DNA of 64,000 nucleotides from Lactifluus volemus. Its lineage: Eukaryota; Basidiomycota; Agaricomycetes; Russulales; Russulaceae. This document shows positions 33,265 through 45,028 of this stretch, piece after piece (position 1 is the stretch's first letter; the number at the start of each line of letters is the position of its first letter). The notes beneath the pieces were generated by a model. That model ran no database searches, had not been told where the DNA came from, and saw only the letters and a list, made by a program, of their open reading frames with translations. The translations under genes and the position numbers were made by a program. The stretch spans positions 310,001 through 374,000 of the forward strand of contig WTXI01000008.1 of assembly GCA_022376515.1 (NCBI GenBank), in the 5' to 3' direction.

Positions 33265-34020
33265 GCTTTACGTGACAAGTGATAAGTCTTAGGTAGTAGT
33301 TCTGTTAGGACTTTGACACGGTATAGCAGGCGATCCCCGGAAATCCATCTAGTTAATAGAAAATGCTTCAAAAAAAAAAAAAAAAAAGATGTGCCTATAT
33401 ACACAGCTGTAAGGGCTGTGACCTTCGTACAGCTTTCAGGGCTTGAAACATGTTTCAGAAATCAGCAAGTCATCCTGTGCATGTGGCTGTTGCTTGCAGC
33501 TGTATGGTGCTGTGTAAAGCTGTATCATGAGAAGATAAGTAAGCAATCTGAAACAAAGTGATCAGCAGTCCATTCACATAAGCAAGTCAGTCAGCAGAAA
33601 TGAGTCATCAGTCCAAAAACATATAGTATGAGTCAGCAAGCACATGTTAGTTCATAACACTATTTCCACGGGGGAGAGTGGGAAGGGAGGAGAGGCAAAG
33701 GGCAAAGGTAAGTCCAAAACCCCCACCACCTCAAACAAGCTGAAGGCTCCACCCAAAGCCTGGACTGCACCCCCCACTTATAAAGTTGACCCACCACCCA
33801 CCTCTGCCCTTGAGACGGCCAAGCAGAGCACACCCGATACCCATGTAGTGGTAGTGGGGCCAGCAACCTACTTTGAGCAGCCAACCGATGGCACAATCAG
33901 ATCCCAGCATTCAGCACAGCTTAGTACCACAAAGAAGAGGGGCACCCATAAGAGAGTGATGGAATCAGTGATCAATAAACCCTGAGTTGAGGTTCTGTCA
34001 GGGTCTAGACTAGTGTTGCC

Positions 34021-34165
34021 ATAGCTTGGCTCAGCTCAGCTTGGCTCAGCTCAGAGTGGCTTAACTGATTGAATGGCTCTTGAGCTGAGCCGAGCTACCC
34101 AAATTTGGATAGCTCAGAAACAGCTTGGCTTCACTCCAGTTTGAGCCATGGCTCTCTCAGCCTGT
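34021..34165 (+). repeat. Truncated hAT-like end inserted in copy A
   Basis: The sequence tagtgttgccatagcttggc begins directly after gtctagac and resembles the termini of the element at 40898-42101 (tagtgttgcagcgg). It is rich in ctcagctcagcttgg words. No matching right end was found, so it is treated as truncated. Confidence 0.6.
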
Positions 34166-35407
34166 AGGGAAGGACAGACATAACCTGGGGTACTTCAACT
34201 TCTACCCATACCTGTACCCCTCTGTACCCCTACCCTGAGGCACAGGTACAGACTTGCCTCAGATTTAGCCATGGGTAAAGTAAATAAGGGTAAGGGGCAA
34301 GATCTACCAGCAAGCACACACACATTTCCACAAAACACAACAGGCTGGGCAAAGCCACTACTTTGTGAAGTTTTTATTAAATGTCTTTGCTTATACAAAA
34401 TTCCCAACTTTGTAATTATCTATGGTCAACTGCAAACCACAGTTATGCATGGTTACGAATGCCTCTGGCATGTGAGATGTGAAAGAGTGTGAGGGGCATG
34501 CTGATGCCTTCAAGTGTGTGCAGGTACTGGAAGTCCATTGAGGGTTGGCAGGGCCCAAAACAGAAGATGACATGGTAGGCCTGGTGCCACTTCTTGTTGA
34601 GGAGTTATGCACAGGTTGGTGGGTCCAGGCAAGACAGGCACTGGATACAGAAAAGTCCTGAGTAGTCCAGGTGTCAAATTGAAACCAGGAGGGTGGACAT
34701 ATGCATTTGAATTCTTGGCAATCTAAATGAGACCCAGCTTGATCACTTGGTCAAGGAATGAGGTCTGTCTGTGCATACAGTTGGTGACATTTAGTTACTG
34801 TGATGAGGAGAGCCATTGGAGACACAAATTTGGGGGCTTACCTTTTCTTGAGCTTGAGCAGTGTCTTGTGTTGAGCTCTTGCTCTGGCCACCTGCCTGGA
34901 TTGTCAAGTACAAAGTGCAAGGCCTTGGTCCTAGCAGCTACACCATGGGCTTGGGTCAGCTGTGTCTCTCGGACTCCAAGAAACTGTGAGCTTGGACTGC
35001 ATGATTGTTGAAGTCTGAGTCACCTGCTTGAGAGGAAAGTCAAGGCAGAGGGATGAGAGGCATGGATGAGGACGTTGGTGTGATGGGATGGGCAAAGGTG
35101 TAGATGCAGATGCAGATGAGGCGGAGTGGGTGTGCAGGGAGGGTAGTGTCAAGGACAAGGGAAGAATTCTGAATCCTATAAGCAACAAATTCATATCACC
35201 AGTGAACAAAGAAACAGTGGGGTAACACACCTGAAAACACCTGACAGAGAAGCCCCCCAGATGCCCAACACTTCTCCAATGCTTGAGAGACCCCTTTAGC
35301 ATGATCATAATGACAATCTTGAAATCCAAGTCAGATTTTGCCCCATTCCCCTTCTTCTCAACTCATTCTCTTCATTCTCGACTCTAAGTCCTGTTTTTAA
35401 TTCCAGG
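34166..35407. other. No recognisable gene
   Basis: Short frames on both strands lack family features. I see no TIRs or LTR ends. The remaining 3' end of retroposon copy A was not found here. Confidence 0.5.
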
Positions 35408-35412
35408 GATGC

Positions 35413-36284
35413 TGTCACGGTTCACAGGGACCGTGGCTTGGAGTGAGCTTCAATTAATCAATGAAGGACGCACAGGCGAGTTTCTGTGAAGGATAGACTT
35501 GACTGTGCGAACTCTCGGTTCTGTATCACATGAGGTGGGTAGTACGGGCTGGCACACACGATGGTTGGAGTTACCGTTCCCAAAGAGGATAGACGGTGGC
35601 AGATGGGCGAAGGACGATCTGTAAGTTCAACCGCAATGCGGGCACGAGTGTGATTGGAATGCAAGGGATGCCCGCCTTCCAAGGACACTCGTGTGAGGTT
35701 GAACTAAGGTTTGTGCGAAACAAAGGGGGAGGAATTAGACAATCCTTCACCCTCGATTTCGTACAAGGTTCAGAGCGTCTGTGAGCTTGTTTACAAGGGC
35801 GCAAACAGGCTAACAGATGTTCTGATTGTGGCGCAAAGGTACCTTAACCAAAGGTACAAAGAGAGGATGCACAAAAAGAGAGGGAGATTGAGTGTCAAGC
35901 AACAACTGTGATTCTCAACGAAGCTGAAGCTGGGGCTTTAGCTCGTCCATAGGGCCCTATTTATGCATACAGAGGGCCAGCCAACTATCCTACAAAGGTC
36001 ACAGTAAAGTAGCGAAGTCAAGACCATTGACTAAGGACCTGAGTCAGTTCTGATAACTCAAGAACTGACTCAGTGCATCTGACTCAAGATCTGAGTCAAG
36101 AACGCTGACTCAAGATTTGAGTCATGATCTCTGAGTCAAATACACGTCCAAAATAGTGATGCACAGCCCCTAGAAGACAAACAGAGGGAGCTGGCCAAGG
36201 AAAGGGATCCTAGGTCATAACACAAGTCAAAAAATAGACGGAAAGCAGAAAGAAATGGGCTGGACGGCCCGCATAACCGTAACA
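35413..36284 (-). repeat. Solo LTR of 872 bp (family tgttac...gtgaca)
   Basis: The plus-strand ends are tgtcacggttcacaggg and gcataaccgtaaca. A 5-bp duplication gatgc lies at 35408-35412 and 36285-36289. It is the reverse-orientation relative of 57143-58059. Around 36000-36140 it carries a run of gactcaagatctgagtca-type repeats (AP-1/bZIP-like tgactca words), which is also present in the other copy. Confidence 0.93.
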
Positions 36285-36289
36285 GATGC

Positions 36290-37074
36290 TTCCCACAATT
36301 TTCGGGGGTAAGTCCGAGTGAGTCTGGACAATGGTTTTGGGGGGATGCCACATGATAGCACCAGTCGCTAGTGTTAGGCATTCAAATGATCGCAACGGCG
36401 ATACCTGCACAAGCTGATGCCAGCAACCCTAACGTGGTGTGAACAGCCCCAGGTGTTTAAGGTGGTGGGTGGTAGCAGTTGGGAAGGGGCAGGACGTGGC
36501 ACAAAAATGTGGTTGTGAGCCTGTGGTCAGCAACATGACTGCAGCTGACCTTACAGCATCTGCATGCTTTGGGAATTGCGAGTTGACAAATACAAACTTA
36601 GGGGGAGACTAAACATAAATCAGTGCCGTGTGCTGAAACACCATAACCAGAAAAAAAAATGTAAAAAGGGCAAAAAAAAAAACACAGAGTGAGAGTCAGA
36701 TGTCCTGCCAAGTTTGGCATTGAGGTCAAAGATGACCAAGAGACAGATGGGTGCACTTGCTTTTCACGTTGATACCAAGTGTCATGAGGCATGGACCGCA
36801 CATGAATGCCTAGGTTTGATCAAGATGGGGAAATGTGCCGCCCTTCGCGTTGCTGAGAGAGAAGCTGCTGTGGTGAGTTTTCAAGCAGAGTTTGCAACCA
36901 CCAAGGCAGATTTTCAGGCCATGCAAGAAGTGGTAGAGTATAGCAAGGAGGAGGTGGCCTGTGAGCTTCAGTTCATCCCACTTGGCTTTGAGGTCAGTGA
37001 TGGGGTAAAGTGTCTTGTCACTTGACTCGAAGGCACTCGAAGAGGCATCAGAAGCGGTGATGGAAATGGGGCGG
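36290..37074 (+). other. Unrecognised stretch with a 103-codon frame
   Basis: The frame 36714-37025 (MALRSKMTKRQMGALAFHVD...) has an alanine/glutamate-rich coiled-coil-like middle and no family I recognise. The sequence around it has poly(A) runs. Whether it is a gene cannot be judged. Confidence 0.35.
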
Positions 37075-37079
37075 GATTC

Positions 37080-37590
37080 TGTTACGGCTCCACTGGGGCC
37101 GGGTCCCAACAAGGGTTTGGTTGTTCCAGTCTCTCCAAAGACCTAGACTCAGGGTTGCACCAAGGCAACGACACGCAGAGTCCTGGGGTGTTATAGCACA
37201 CCCACCAAGCTTTAAGGGCCTTATTAGGGCGTGTAAGAGGGTAAGAGAAAAGGGAAATGAGGAGAGTACTTGTTCTGGTTCAGAGGAGAGTGAGACAAGT
37301 GGATTCAGGTTAAAGCTGAAGCTGGGGTACAAGCTACCAGCTGAGGCCTACTTATACAAGCTACACTAATTATTGTACCAAACTAGGGTAGACAATAGAC
37401 GTGCAATCAAGACAATAGGAATCGAAGACAATAGGGACTTGAGACAATAGCACTGGACTAAATGGGATGGACAATAAGGGGACAGAACAATAGAACAGTC
37501 AGCACAAAAGAAACACATGGAAAGGAATGTTATCCAGATACGTAAGTTGTTAAGAAGCATAAGGTCTAACGTGTTCTGCATTCCATAACA
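37080..37590 (+). repeat. Solo LTR of 511 bp, third LTR family
   Basis: The ends are tgttacggctcc and cattccataaca, and the duplication gattc is at 37075-37079 and 37591-37595. A TATA-like word cttatacaagc lies at about 37350. A patch of acaatag repeats lies at about 37388-37495. No other copy of this family is seen in the window. Confidence 0.92.
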
Positions 37591-37595
37591 GATTC

Positions 37596-39665
37596 TGTAT
37601 GGGAAGAGAATGCCCCTCGAGTTCTGAAATATGAGCGACAAAAGCAGCTTGTGATTGATAGAGAAAGTGCTATTCATGGGGTGATGGAAGAAGGTTGGCC
37701 CCAGTAACTGTCAGACCCAGTCGAGGTGTGACGGTCAGTGGTAAGTGTGAGCTCTGGTGTTGGAAGGACATGAAAGGATGGCTTGTAAAAGATATGGCTA
37801 TGCTTTTTAGGCAACTCAAATGGGTCCGAGAAGCTCAAGAAGGTGATATCAGTCAGCAAAGCCCGACAAAAAAGGGAGCAGATGAAACAGGATGGGCCAG
37901 AGAAGCAACAACAAAGTGGAGGGGATGAGATCAAGTTGGGAGATGAAGTTAGGGTGAGGGACTTTAGACCAGACGATTTGGAAGGAGTGGGTGTGGAAAG
38001 TTCACCATTGGGGACCGATTTGAACTAAGCAAAAGCAGGCGAAGGCTAAGGCCAGCTGGGCGAGGTCAAGTGGGTTGGTAAGGAGGACATGGAGATGGTG
38101 GGCATATGGTGCGATGTAGGCATGGGACCGTGGGTGTTGTCAAGTGCATAGATCCAGTTGCACGTCTTATATCTCCCTTGGCGTTCAATACCCTCCGGTG
38201 CACGATTGTTGTAACTCTCCTGCTCAAAGTGTGGCAGGTAGGAGTTAGTGATGTGGTAACTAAACAACTGCTTTAGCAGAGAACTCGCATGGTGACAGGG
38301 TGAGTGGTGAGGAAGGCACATTGGGTCCATAGAATGTTCTCGAATTGACCAATTTCAATGTTAACAACACAGAAGAAGGACTGATAAGCAAGAATGTCTC
38401 ACTCATTTATATTGCTGCAACATCTCTGTATTTAACTGTTCCATCTGTTTATCTTCAACTATCAGGTCCAGGTCCAATGGGTTTTGAAACAATTTGTTAT
38501 TGAAATTGCATAACAGTTATATCGTTGAGTGTCCAGAACTTTGAGACAACTCATTGGGCTTATCTTCTGTTGCCTAATCAGGCACAGCGGACAGGCCAGC
38601 TACGGAGGAGGTGGGGAGCAAGAGGCGGTCCACATCCACATTGGAGAAGGGGAGGAGATTGGGATTGTGCATTGAACAGGACGTGGCAAGGGCAGCGCAT
38701 AAATGTGTTGGGGTAAGACTCAGAGAAGAGGGAATGTCCCCCCTCTGTTTTTTAGAGTTGCCAGTTTGGCAGGGCTCCTGAGAAAAAGAGGACGATGGGT
38801 GAAATTAATCCCAGAGAGAGGGGAGGCTACTTACGATGGAAAGTTGAGAGGCCCAGAGTCCATATTTGAGCTGGCCCTGCTACTGGAGCCTCCACTTCCA
38901 GGAGTTCTAGTTCTATATACATTTTTTGCAGATGAGGACAACAGAAAGTGAGCGGGACTAGATGTTTCTCCTTGGTGTGCTGTTCATTCCAACAGAACAG
39001 CAAGCAACCATGCCATGAGTCAGTGTGCCTGCCTGCGTTGAGGGAGTCCCAGCAAGGAACAATGGGCCAGCAGGGGGTTGATGTGAGTCATGGCATGAGA
39101 GAGACCACGGGTGTGGCAACAGGAGATGAGGAGGTGGTAATCAGTAGATATGGAGGAGTGATCGGCAGTGAGGGGAGTTGTTGTGTGTATCCAGTGAAAA
39201 TACTTGAATTAGAGAAACCATTAATGGGAAGGATATTATGCATTGAAGTTGATAGTATCGACATTACCGTGTCATCAAATAAGTCTTGGTCAGAAATACT
39301 GGGGGAATATCATGGGATTTCCATATTCCACAGAGAGATTTGATAGTAGTGTCAATGAGGTTTCATTTCAGATTGGGACACTAGGGTTACAGTGTGGTAG
39401 AGAATGTTGTTGTGAGAAGGCAGCACCTCTAAGGAGGAGTTGTAGTGGAAGAGAGTGAGTCGTCTGTGTGGCCAGCTAAGGAGGTGACATGTTACTTTAA
39501 CTTGAAAGCTTGAAAGCTTGATGGCTTCGACGTATCACGATAATCCAATTTTGTAGTTTCAACTACTACTCTAAGTCCGTAGATGACTCCAGTGATGTAA
39601 TAAAGGCCAATATGTCCTCTAGAACTGAAACCTCCTTGTTTGCAGCTGCCTCTAGCTCACTGATC
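37596..39665. other. Unrecognised region with several short frames
   Basis: Frames at 37843-38028 (charged, KARQKREQMKQDG), 38703-38951 and 38948-39343 may be decayed coding sequence. None shows a motif I recognise, and no ends of mobile elements are visible. Confidence 0.35.
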
Positions 39666-39803
39666 ATCAGGAAAACCCAATTGTGCTTAAGGGTGCTTAA
39701 TGGTTCTTAACCTTCTTATTAATCCCAGTACTGGGATTAATAAGAAGGTTAAGAACCATTAAGAACCATCAAGCACCCTTAAGTACAGTTGGGTTTTCCT
39801 GAT
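39666..39803. mobile_element. 138-bp foldback MITE (copy M2, variant)
   Basis: It is a palindrome with ends atcaggaaaacccaattg and ttgggttttcctgat. The termini are shared with the 170-bp family but the arms differ (gcttaatggttcttaacc). The centre cccagtactggg is itself palindromic. It abuts the hAT relic. Confidence 0.9.
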
Positions 39804-40440
39804 GATTTTAGCAGCTTTTGAAGTTTCCTTTGTAAAGTCTATACTATATCCCTTCTTCAGTGCAAACTTGAGCATCTGAAGAGCCTCCATGAGTTTGGGG
39901 TTAATATTATTGCACTGTTTTGTTGTTGTCTTGCCTGCTAAAGAAAAAATGTGCTCACATGGGACTGCTGAAGCCTGAATAGGTAAGATGTCCATGGCAA
40001 GAGTGAAGATGGTGGGGAAACAAAGCTGATTCTCCATCAGGAAAACCCATTTTGCCTTAAACTGTATTAGATGCTCCTTAAAGCTTACTTAAGATGTTGG
40101 TAATTAGATCCTCAATGTTGGTAAGTTGAGGATCTAATTACCAACATCTTAAGTAAGCTTTAAGGAGCATCTAATACAGTTTAAGGCAAAATGGGTTTTC
40201 CTAATGTCCTGTGAAACAAAAAATGTGGTTGTGTAGGCATATGACTTAGAAGTAGAATTCAGCTAACCTGCCAATAAGTGAGTGTTCTTATGAAAAATTG
40301 GGGCTCAAGGAGGTATGCCTCAACTTCTGAGTGCAAACTCCATTGTGTGGGGAAGGGATCCATAGTGAGACCAAGAACATCATTAGCCCATTCTGTATCA
40401 CTCATTTCCAATGGAATCTGAGTATGTTAAGGCTGAGATG
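39804..40440 (-). pseudogene. C-terminal part of a hAT transposase relic
   Basis: On the minus strand, DTEWANDVLGLTMDPFPTQ (about 40340-40420) and EVEAYLLEPQFFIRTLTYWQ come first. MITE M3 lies between the next pieces. Then ENQLCFPTIFTLAMDILPIQ, ASAVPCEHIFSLAGK and LMEALQMLKFALKKG follow, the hAT dimerisation region. The fragment is on the same strand and of the same family as the hAT core relic at 52173-56341. It may be its displaced C-terminus (see findings). Stops and missing residues show decay. Confidence 0.78.
40036..40205. mobile_element. 170-bp foldback MITE (copy M3)
   Basis: The ends are atcaggaaaacccattttg and its complement ending ttttcctaat. The arms are nearly identical to M4 at 56342-56511. 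It is inserted in the hAT C-terminal relic. Confidence 0.93.
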
Positions 40441-40897
40441 GCACGTCGGCTCCATCCTTGTGATACTTTCACAACTAATTTACTATGTATTAGTCACCAG
40501 ATAAAACAACAGCGATAAGAAGTACCATCTCAATAAACTTGAGCTAGTGGGCCATTACTTTGTATGGCATATCCGAGTTCTCCCATGTTGATGTTGTAGA
40601 AGTGCATTGTTAGATGATCCAATGATTGAGATATATATAAAAGTAAAGGAATACCATAATACGCAAAGAATAGTATTCAGTGGCCAGAGGCGTCTAGGAA
40701 AGAGCACAGAGTTTTATCACATATGTACAGTGTACTATTATTTGCCCATACCATCATGCATGTAGGATATGTCATACATTTTCTCTCATAGAAGCCATGC
40801 GATCAGATCATAATATATATGGCCAGAATTGATTCATCCAGTGGGATGGTCGTTATATCAGATGTCTTGTAGACTAAATATTTCCCTGTCAACAACC

Positions 40898-42101
40898 TAG
40901 TGTTGCAGCGGCCCCCATAGCCGCGCCAAGCCGGTAGTCAAGCCGATTTTAGCCGCGCTGTTTCCTTATTAGCCAAGCCACGCCGATGGACACATGTCAT
41001 GAAGCAGAGCAGAGCAGAGCCGATCAAATAGCTGGCTATTCTCGGCTAGGATGCAGCTCGGCTGCCAAGCTGGCTTGACAATGCTGCCCGCACGACTGCA
41101 TGGCACAAACTGACCCATCTCACTCCGCGCTCGACACTCCTATGTCGCGATACACTACAACTACACTAAGAACTACAATTGTGTTGTGTGGGGCTTAACT
41201 AGTGAGGTAAAATGAAATGAAATGAGTGAGCAAAAAAATAAACAAACCAGAAAAAGATCACTGCTTATCAAGACCGAATGAGTCATTGCCACTGTCGTTG
41301 GGACGTCGGGATGGGTGTTGAGGGGGGGGCCAAAGAGAAATGGTGCTGGTGCCAGAGAGGTGGGCTGAGTTTCTGAGGCTCCAGACTTGGGAAATGCGGA
41401 GAGGTTAGGGGAGCGGCCATGACAGGTACAGAGGCAGGCGTAGCCAAAGGCTCTGACACCACTGCCCCTGTGGTGGACTCGCTGACTGTGGCAGTATCTT
41501 CCACAGATTGAGTGTGGGGTTCAGGTCCAGGCTGGGATACAGTGCTAGGTACAGGTTGAGGCGGTGTTACGCAAGTCTGCACGAAAGCTTGGAATTCACG
41601 AAGAAGTCCAGCGGTGTTTGCTCCGACACTGTCTCTTCCGCATGCGATTGATCTGGGGTAGGCAGGATGGGAATGTGAAGGGAAGGGCGTTAATCAGTGG
41701 TTCATTGTGAGCAATGGAAGAATTGGAAGCCTGAGGTATCGAGGTAATGGAAGGGGGCTGTTTTGAAAACCATGAGATACAAGACAATGACCCAGATGGA
41801 TAAAAGACTTACAGGGGCAAAGCATTTACCTGAAGCAGACTTTATTGTCGTGCACACGCAAGTGCGTTGAGAGGAAAGGGGAGAGGTAGGGAGAGTCCAA
41901 GGCGGACAAGCGGAAGGTGGGGTGATGTGGCGGGGGTTTGTGTCAGCTTGCTGGCTCTAGCTGGTCTAGCTGGCAAAAAGCCGGCTTGTCCCGAGTCGGC
42001 TAAAGGGGGCGGCTATGCGACAGTGGCTCAGCTTGGCTAGCATTTTAGCCGGCTACGGCTCCGGCTATAGCCACGTTTTAGCTGGAGCCACCGCAACACT
42101 A
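40898..42101. mobile_element. Non-autonomous hAT-like element, 1204 bp
   Basis: The ends are tagtgttgcagcgg and ccaccgcaacacta. A perfect 8-bp duplication caacaacc lies at 40890-40897 and 42102-42109. Subterminal regions are dense in gccggct/agccgcg words, and no transposase is present. Short proline/serine frames at 41283-41787 (minus) have no recognised family. It is inserted in the peptidase-like domain, whose frame resumes across it (IWFHDRLL then TGKYLVYK). Confidence 0.93.
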
Positions 42102-42534
42102 CAACAACCTATCATGGAACCAAATCATACCATTTTCCGATACAAATCTAGCAGTGAAGTGCTCACACCCAAAGTAAACTATGCCTCATAAACAGTACTC
42201 TCGATATAAACCCCCAACATCAATGCTCAACACCGAATCAAAGGCATGCAGTCCCTGCCATAACTCAATTGCCAACAAGGGAGGATGACACGTGAACGAA
42301 AACAAACGAATCAATTCGTTGTTACATTTGGAACATGTAAGAGACGACATTGTGTTGAAATTGTTGAGATACTGTTGTACAGTATAGTCAACAGGAGCAC
42401 CGTATGTCATAATCTCACAGGAAGTAGTCACACGCTCATCACAACCGACTAGGTGATCATTGGAACAGCAATGAATAGATTTCATGATAGGCATCTGGGA
42501 CATTAGCAATTGATTCATGACAGCACATGGGTGC

Positions 42535-44688
42535 ATCAGGAAAACCCTATATGGTAAATTTAACCATATGGAGCTCATTTATGTAGCATTATGCTTCAAA
42601 GAGCATAAATTAATGGATGAAACAGATGAACAGTCTGAACAGAATTTACAGAAATATCCATGAATGAATGAGCAACGCCCGAAGGCCCCTTTAATAGAGC
42701 TCCAAATGGTATATTTTGTATTATTCCACTAAATTAACCACAGTTTTTGTCAATAACAGTATGTTTCAGCACCATATTCACATTGTTTCCATTATGGTCA
42801 ATCATATTTAAAAAGTTAAAAAAATATATTGCAAGGTAACAACAACATCAGATAAAATACAAAAAACTATGTAATCTATTAATATGCATCCTTGCCCTAC
42901 ACCCATGATCCCAATTACCAACAATCCAAATCAATCCAAGACGGGGAAGCGGTGGTGGAGGCGTGGGAATTGCGGGAGGCGTGAGAGGGGCAAGGCACGC
43001 GAGAGGGGCAAGGCGTGCGGGAAGTGCGGGAGGGGCAAGGGGCACGGGAAGTGCAGACGCGGAGGCAGTGGGGCAGGATGCGGAAGTGGCACAGGAGGTG
43101 GTAGCCCAGGCGGCAGAGGCGGAGGCGGAAAGGAGGCGAAAAAAAAGTGAGAACACGTTGGGGCGGGGCAGGCAACACGACAACATACCGGGGAGAGATA
43201 CAGAAAGCGTAGGTGCAGACAGGAAGTCGCGACAGAGGCAGAAGGGGCGCGGGAGGCCCAGGAGTTGTGGAGGCGGCGGCGGCGGAGACGGAAGTTGTGC
43301 AAGCAGAGGAGGCAGCGGTGATGGAGGCGGCGGTGAAGGAGGCGGCGGAGGAAGCGGGAGAATAGTCAGGACAAACTAGGGCAGGGCAGGCATCATGACG
43401 ACGTACCGGGGGGGAGACGCAGAAGGTGTCGGCGCTGGCAGCGTGGACCACCTGCAGTGCCAGTGCGGAGGCAGAGGCAGAGGCCAAAAAAAAAAGAAAA
43501 AAAAAAGAAAAACAAGAGGGCAAAGCGATAAACGCAGTCGCGGTGGCAAGGAGAAGGCGTGGATGGTGAGATGTGTGGCGGCATGAGCGGTGGTGGCGAT
43601 AGCGAGGACCAGACACTGAGACGACGGCGACAGAGGGGAGAGAGGGTGAGGAAGGCAGAGGCACGAAAATGATGAATACTTAAATCAACATCGTGCAAAC
43701 AAGAATAAATAACAGATGCACGTGGTTGGTGCATGGAGCGACTTGGCGAAATTTTCATGATGCTCTCCCCGAGTCCCCCCGTCTCACATTTCCATAAACG
43801 GAAAGTCTTTGTATGCGCCACGTGGCACATACATGTGTTGTTTATTCTTGTTAGCACCATGTTGATTTTCGTGCTGCGTCCTTCTGTCCCTCTCCTCCTG
43901 TGCCTCTGCCTCTGCCTCTGCCTCTGCCTCTGCTGCGTCCTGTGCCTCCACTGCTCTCGGCTCCTCCACATCGGTGCTTACGGACTCACTGGCACTGCGG
44001 GGCTGTCCACTCTTCCCGGTATGTTGTCATGCTGCTTGCCCCGCCCCAAGTATCCTGACTCTTCTTTTGCATCTGCCTTCTGTCTCTGCCTCCTGCGCCT
44101 CCTCTTCCTCCTGTGCCGCCGCCTCCCCCACCTGCACCACCACCTTGCGCACCTCATACGTCACCCGTCTCCTCCGCCGCTGCCTCCGCACCTCATGCGC
44201 TTCCCGTGCCTCCCGCGCCTCTCGCATCTCCCGCGCCTCCCGCATTTCCCGCGCCTCCCGCATTTCCTGCGCCTCCCGCATCTCCCGTGCCTCTCGCGCC
44301 TCCCACGCCTCCCCCACCTCCCGCGCTTCCTGCGCTTCCTGTGCCCCCCCTACCGGATCAACCCCCCCCCTCTGGATCACTCCAAGTTTCTCTTGCTCAC
44401 CACATTTTGCATACACTATCTAGTATAATGTGTTATAATATTCCAATAAAATTTTTTGGTACAAATTGTAGTGTGTGGCAAAATTAAAAAAAACTGTGTG
44501 TTTGTCATGCAATATTTCCATTTGCTTAGCACCAAAAAACACAAAAAACTGAAACTTTTTCAAACAAATAACAAGGATGTTGCAAGTAAACCAATTATGA
44601 CCAAAATACAGCAGTTTCATACATCATTTAGGTTTTTTATACCATTTGGTTCATTTGTGCAAATTTTACCATGTAGGGTTTTCCTGAT
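42535..44688. mobile_element. 2.15-kb TIR element T1 sharing termini with the foldback MITEs
   Basis: The left end atcaggaaaaccctatatgg and right end accatgtagggttttcctgat are inverted. The first 13 bases equal the termini of the 170-bp MITEs. The core is GC-rich low complexity (gcgggaggcg; cctcccgcgcctcccgc at 44200-44340), with strand-asymmetric runs that create long but meaningless proline/alanine or arginine frames. No transposase is recognised. It interrupts the peptidase-like relic. Confidence 0.85.
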
Positions 44689-45028
44689 GTCACTGCGCTC
44701 ATATATATACCAAATCTAAACTCTCTATCAAGCCTTGCAAGCTCGTGCCTCATGCAATCACGTATTTGTTCTAATGTATCCGAATTGGTGCCCATATGAT
44801 CGTAATAACCTACGTGTTTTTCGAATGCAGCTGTTAAATAATTTAGGGTGTCATTGTTTAATTCGCTCCATTTCGTCATCATTGCCACCGGGTTTTCATG
44901 CCAAACATTGAAAAGGATAGTAATTATGGTGTTGTACACGCAACTATTAGTTTTCCATTGTGTACCAACAGGGATAAGCATGTCAGGAGACAAATGTGTA
45001 ACTGCATCAGATACAGTCTTTGAAACTT

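Larger units (their letters stand above)
29280..33386 (+). mobile_element. Retroposon copy B, zinc-finger family, split by a 2.6-kb TIR element
   Basis: The unit starts gcattccttcttgg at 29280. Twelve-base duplications agatgtggctat (29268-29279) and agatgtgcctat (33387-33398) flank it, and an A tail lies at 33370-33386. The coding part spans about 29325-30660 with stops, a frameshift and the finger CGRKFTSHKAAK-HRC near 30240-30290. It contains the conserved core ELSVFDIYNIFHCRWFLS and HAHLVKCAVALVPRP. The 2586-bp TIR element entered at 30679. The 3' UTR resumes at 33265 and matches copy D. Without that element the unit is about 1.5 kb. Confidence 0.9.
28937..33659 (+). repeat. Solo LTR (family tgttaagg...cataaca), split by copy B
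   Basis: LTR sequence occupies 28937-29279 and 33399-33659. Its ends are tgttaaggttc and cataaca, and its 5-bp duplication is ctatt (28932-28936 and 33660-33664). A clean copy of the same LTR, 604 bp, is at 59407-60010, which confirms that the two halves belong together. Confidence 0.92.
28066..34020 (+). pseudogene. Retroposon copy A, zinc-finger family, split by a solo LTR
   Basis: The 5' leader (ccttcttgtcttcttaccac) begins near 28066 and the ATG is at 28109. The frame runs through the proline-rich region, the core ELFVFDVHNIF / WFLSRDHL / HAHLVKCAVALVP, and the finger CKECGHKFTSRKAQK-HRC at about 28880-28931. One stop (TGG to TGA) lies at about 28592. A solo LTR occupies 28937-33659. The C-terminal part resumes at 33665 (STGESGKGGEAKGKGKSK) and the frame continues to 33985. 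The 3' UTR word gttctgtcaggg matches copies B and D. It stops at 34020, where a hAT-like end begins, so the A tail is not seen. Confidence 0.85.
40740..45028 (-). pseudogene. C-terminal peptidase-like domain of a Helitron protein, twice interrupted
   Basis: On the minus strand the pieces are 44689-45028 (MLIPVGTQWKTNSCVYNTII, TLEQIRDCMRHELARLDREF), then 42110-42534 (SMSQMP-type segment, CCSNDHLVGCDERVTTSCEI, IELWQGLHAFDSVLSIDVGG, YFGCEHFTARFVSENGMIWF) and 40740-40889 (HDRLLTGKYLVYKTSD). Cysteine in NSCxYN, histidine in EHFTAR and aspartate in WFHD suggest a papain-fold/UCH-like cysteine peptidase triad (inference). In basidiomycete Helitron-like genes such a domain follows the Pif1 helicase, and here the helicase relic lies just upstream. 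A 2.15-kb TIR element and a 1.2-kb hAT-like element split it. The role in transposition is unknown. Confidence 0.6.

Noticed and set aside
34021..35407. Complete hAT-like element starting at 34021
   Set aside because: No matching right end or second copy of gtctagac was found, so only a truncated end is reported.
37695..39343. Genes in the frames at 37695, 38703 and 38948
   Set aside because: No recognisable motif, start context or splice pattern; left as unrecognised sequence.
42884..44487. Proline/alanine and arginine/glycine-rich frames up to 249 codons
   Set aside because: They arise from gcgggaggcg repeats that stay open in several frames on both strands; no domain is present.
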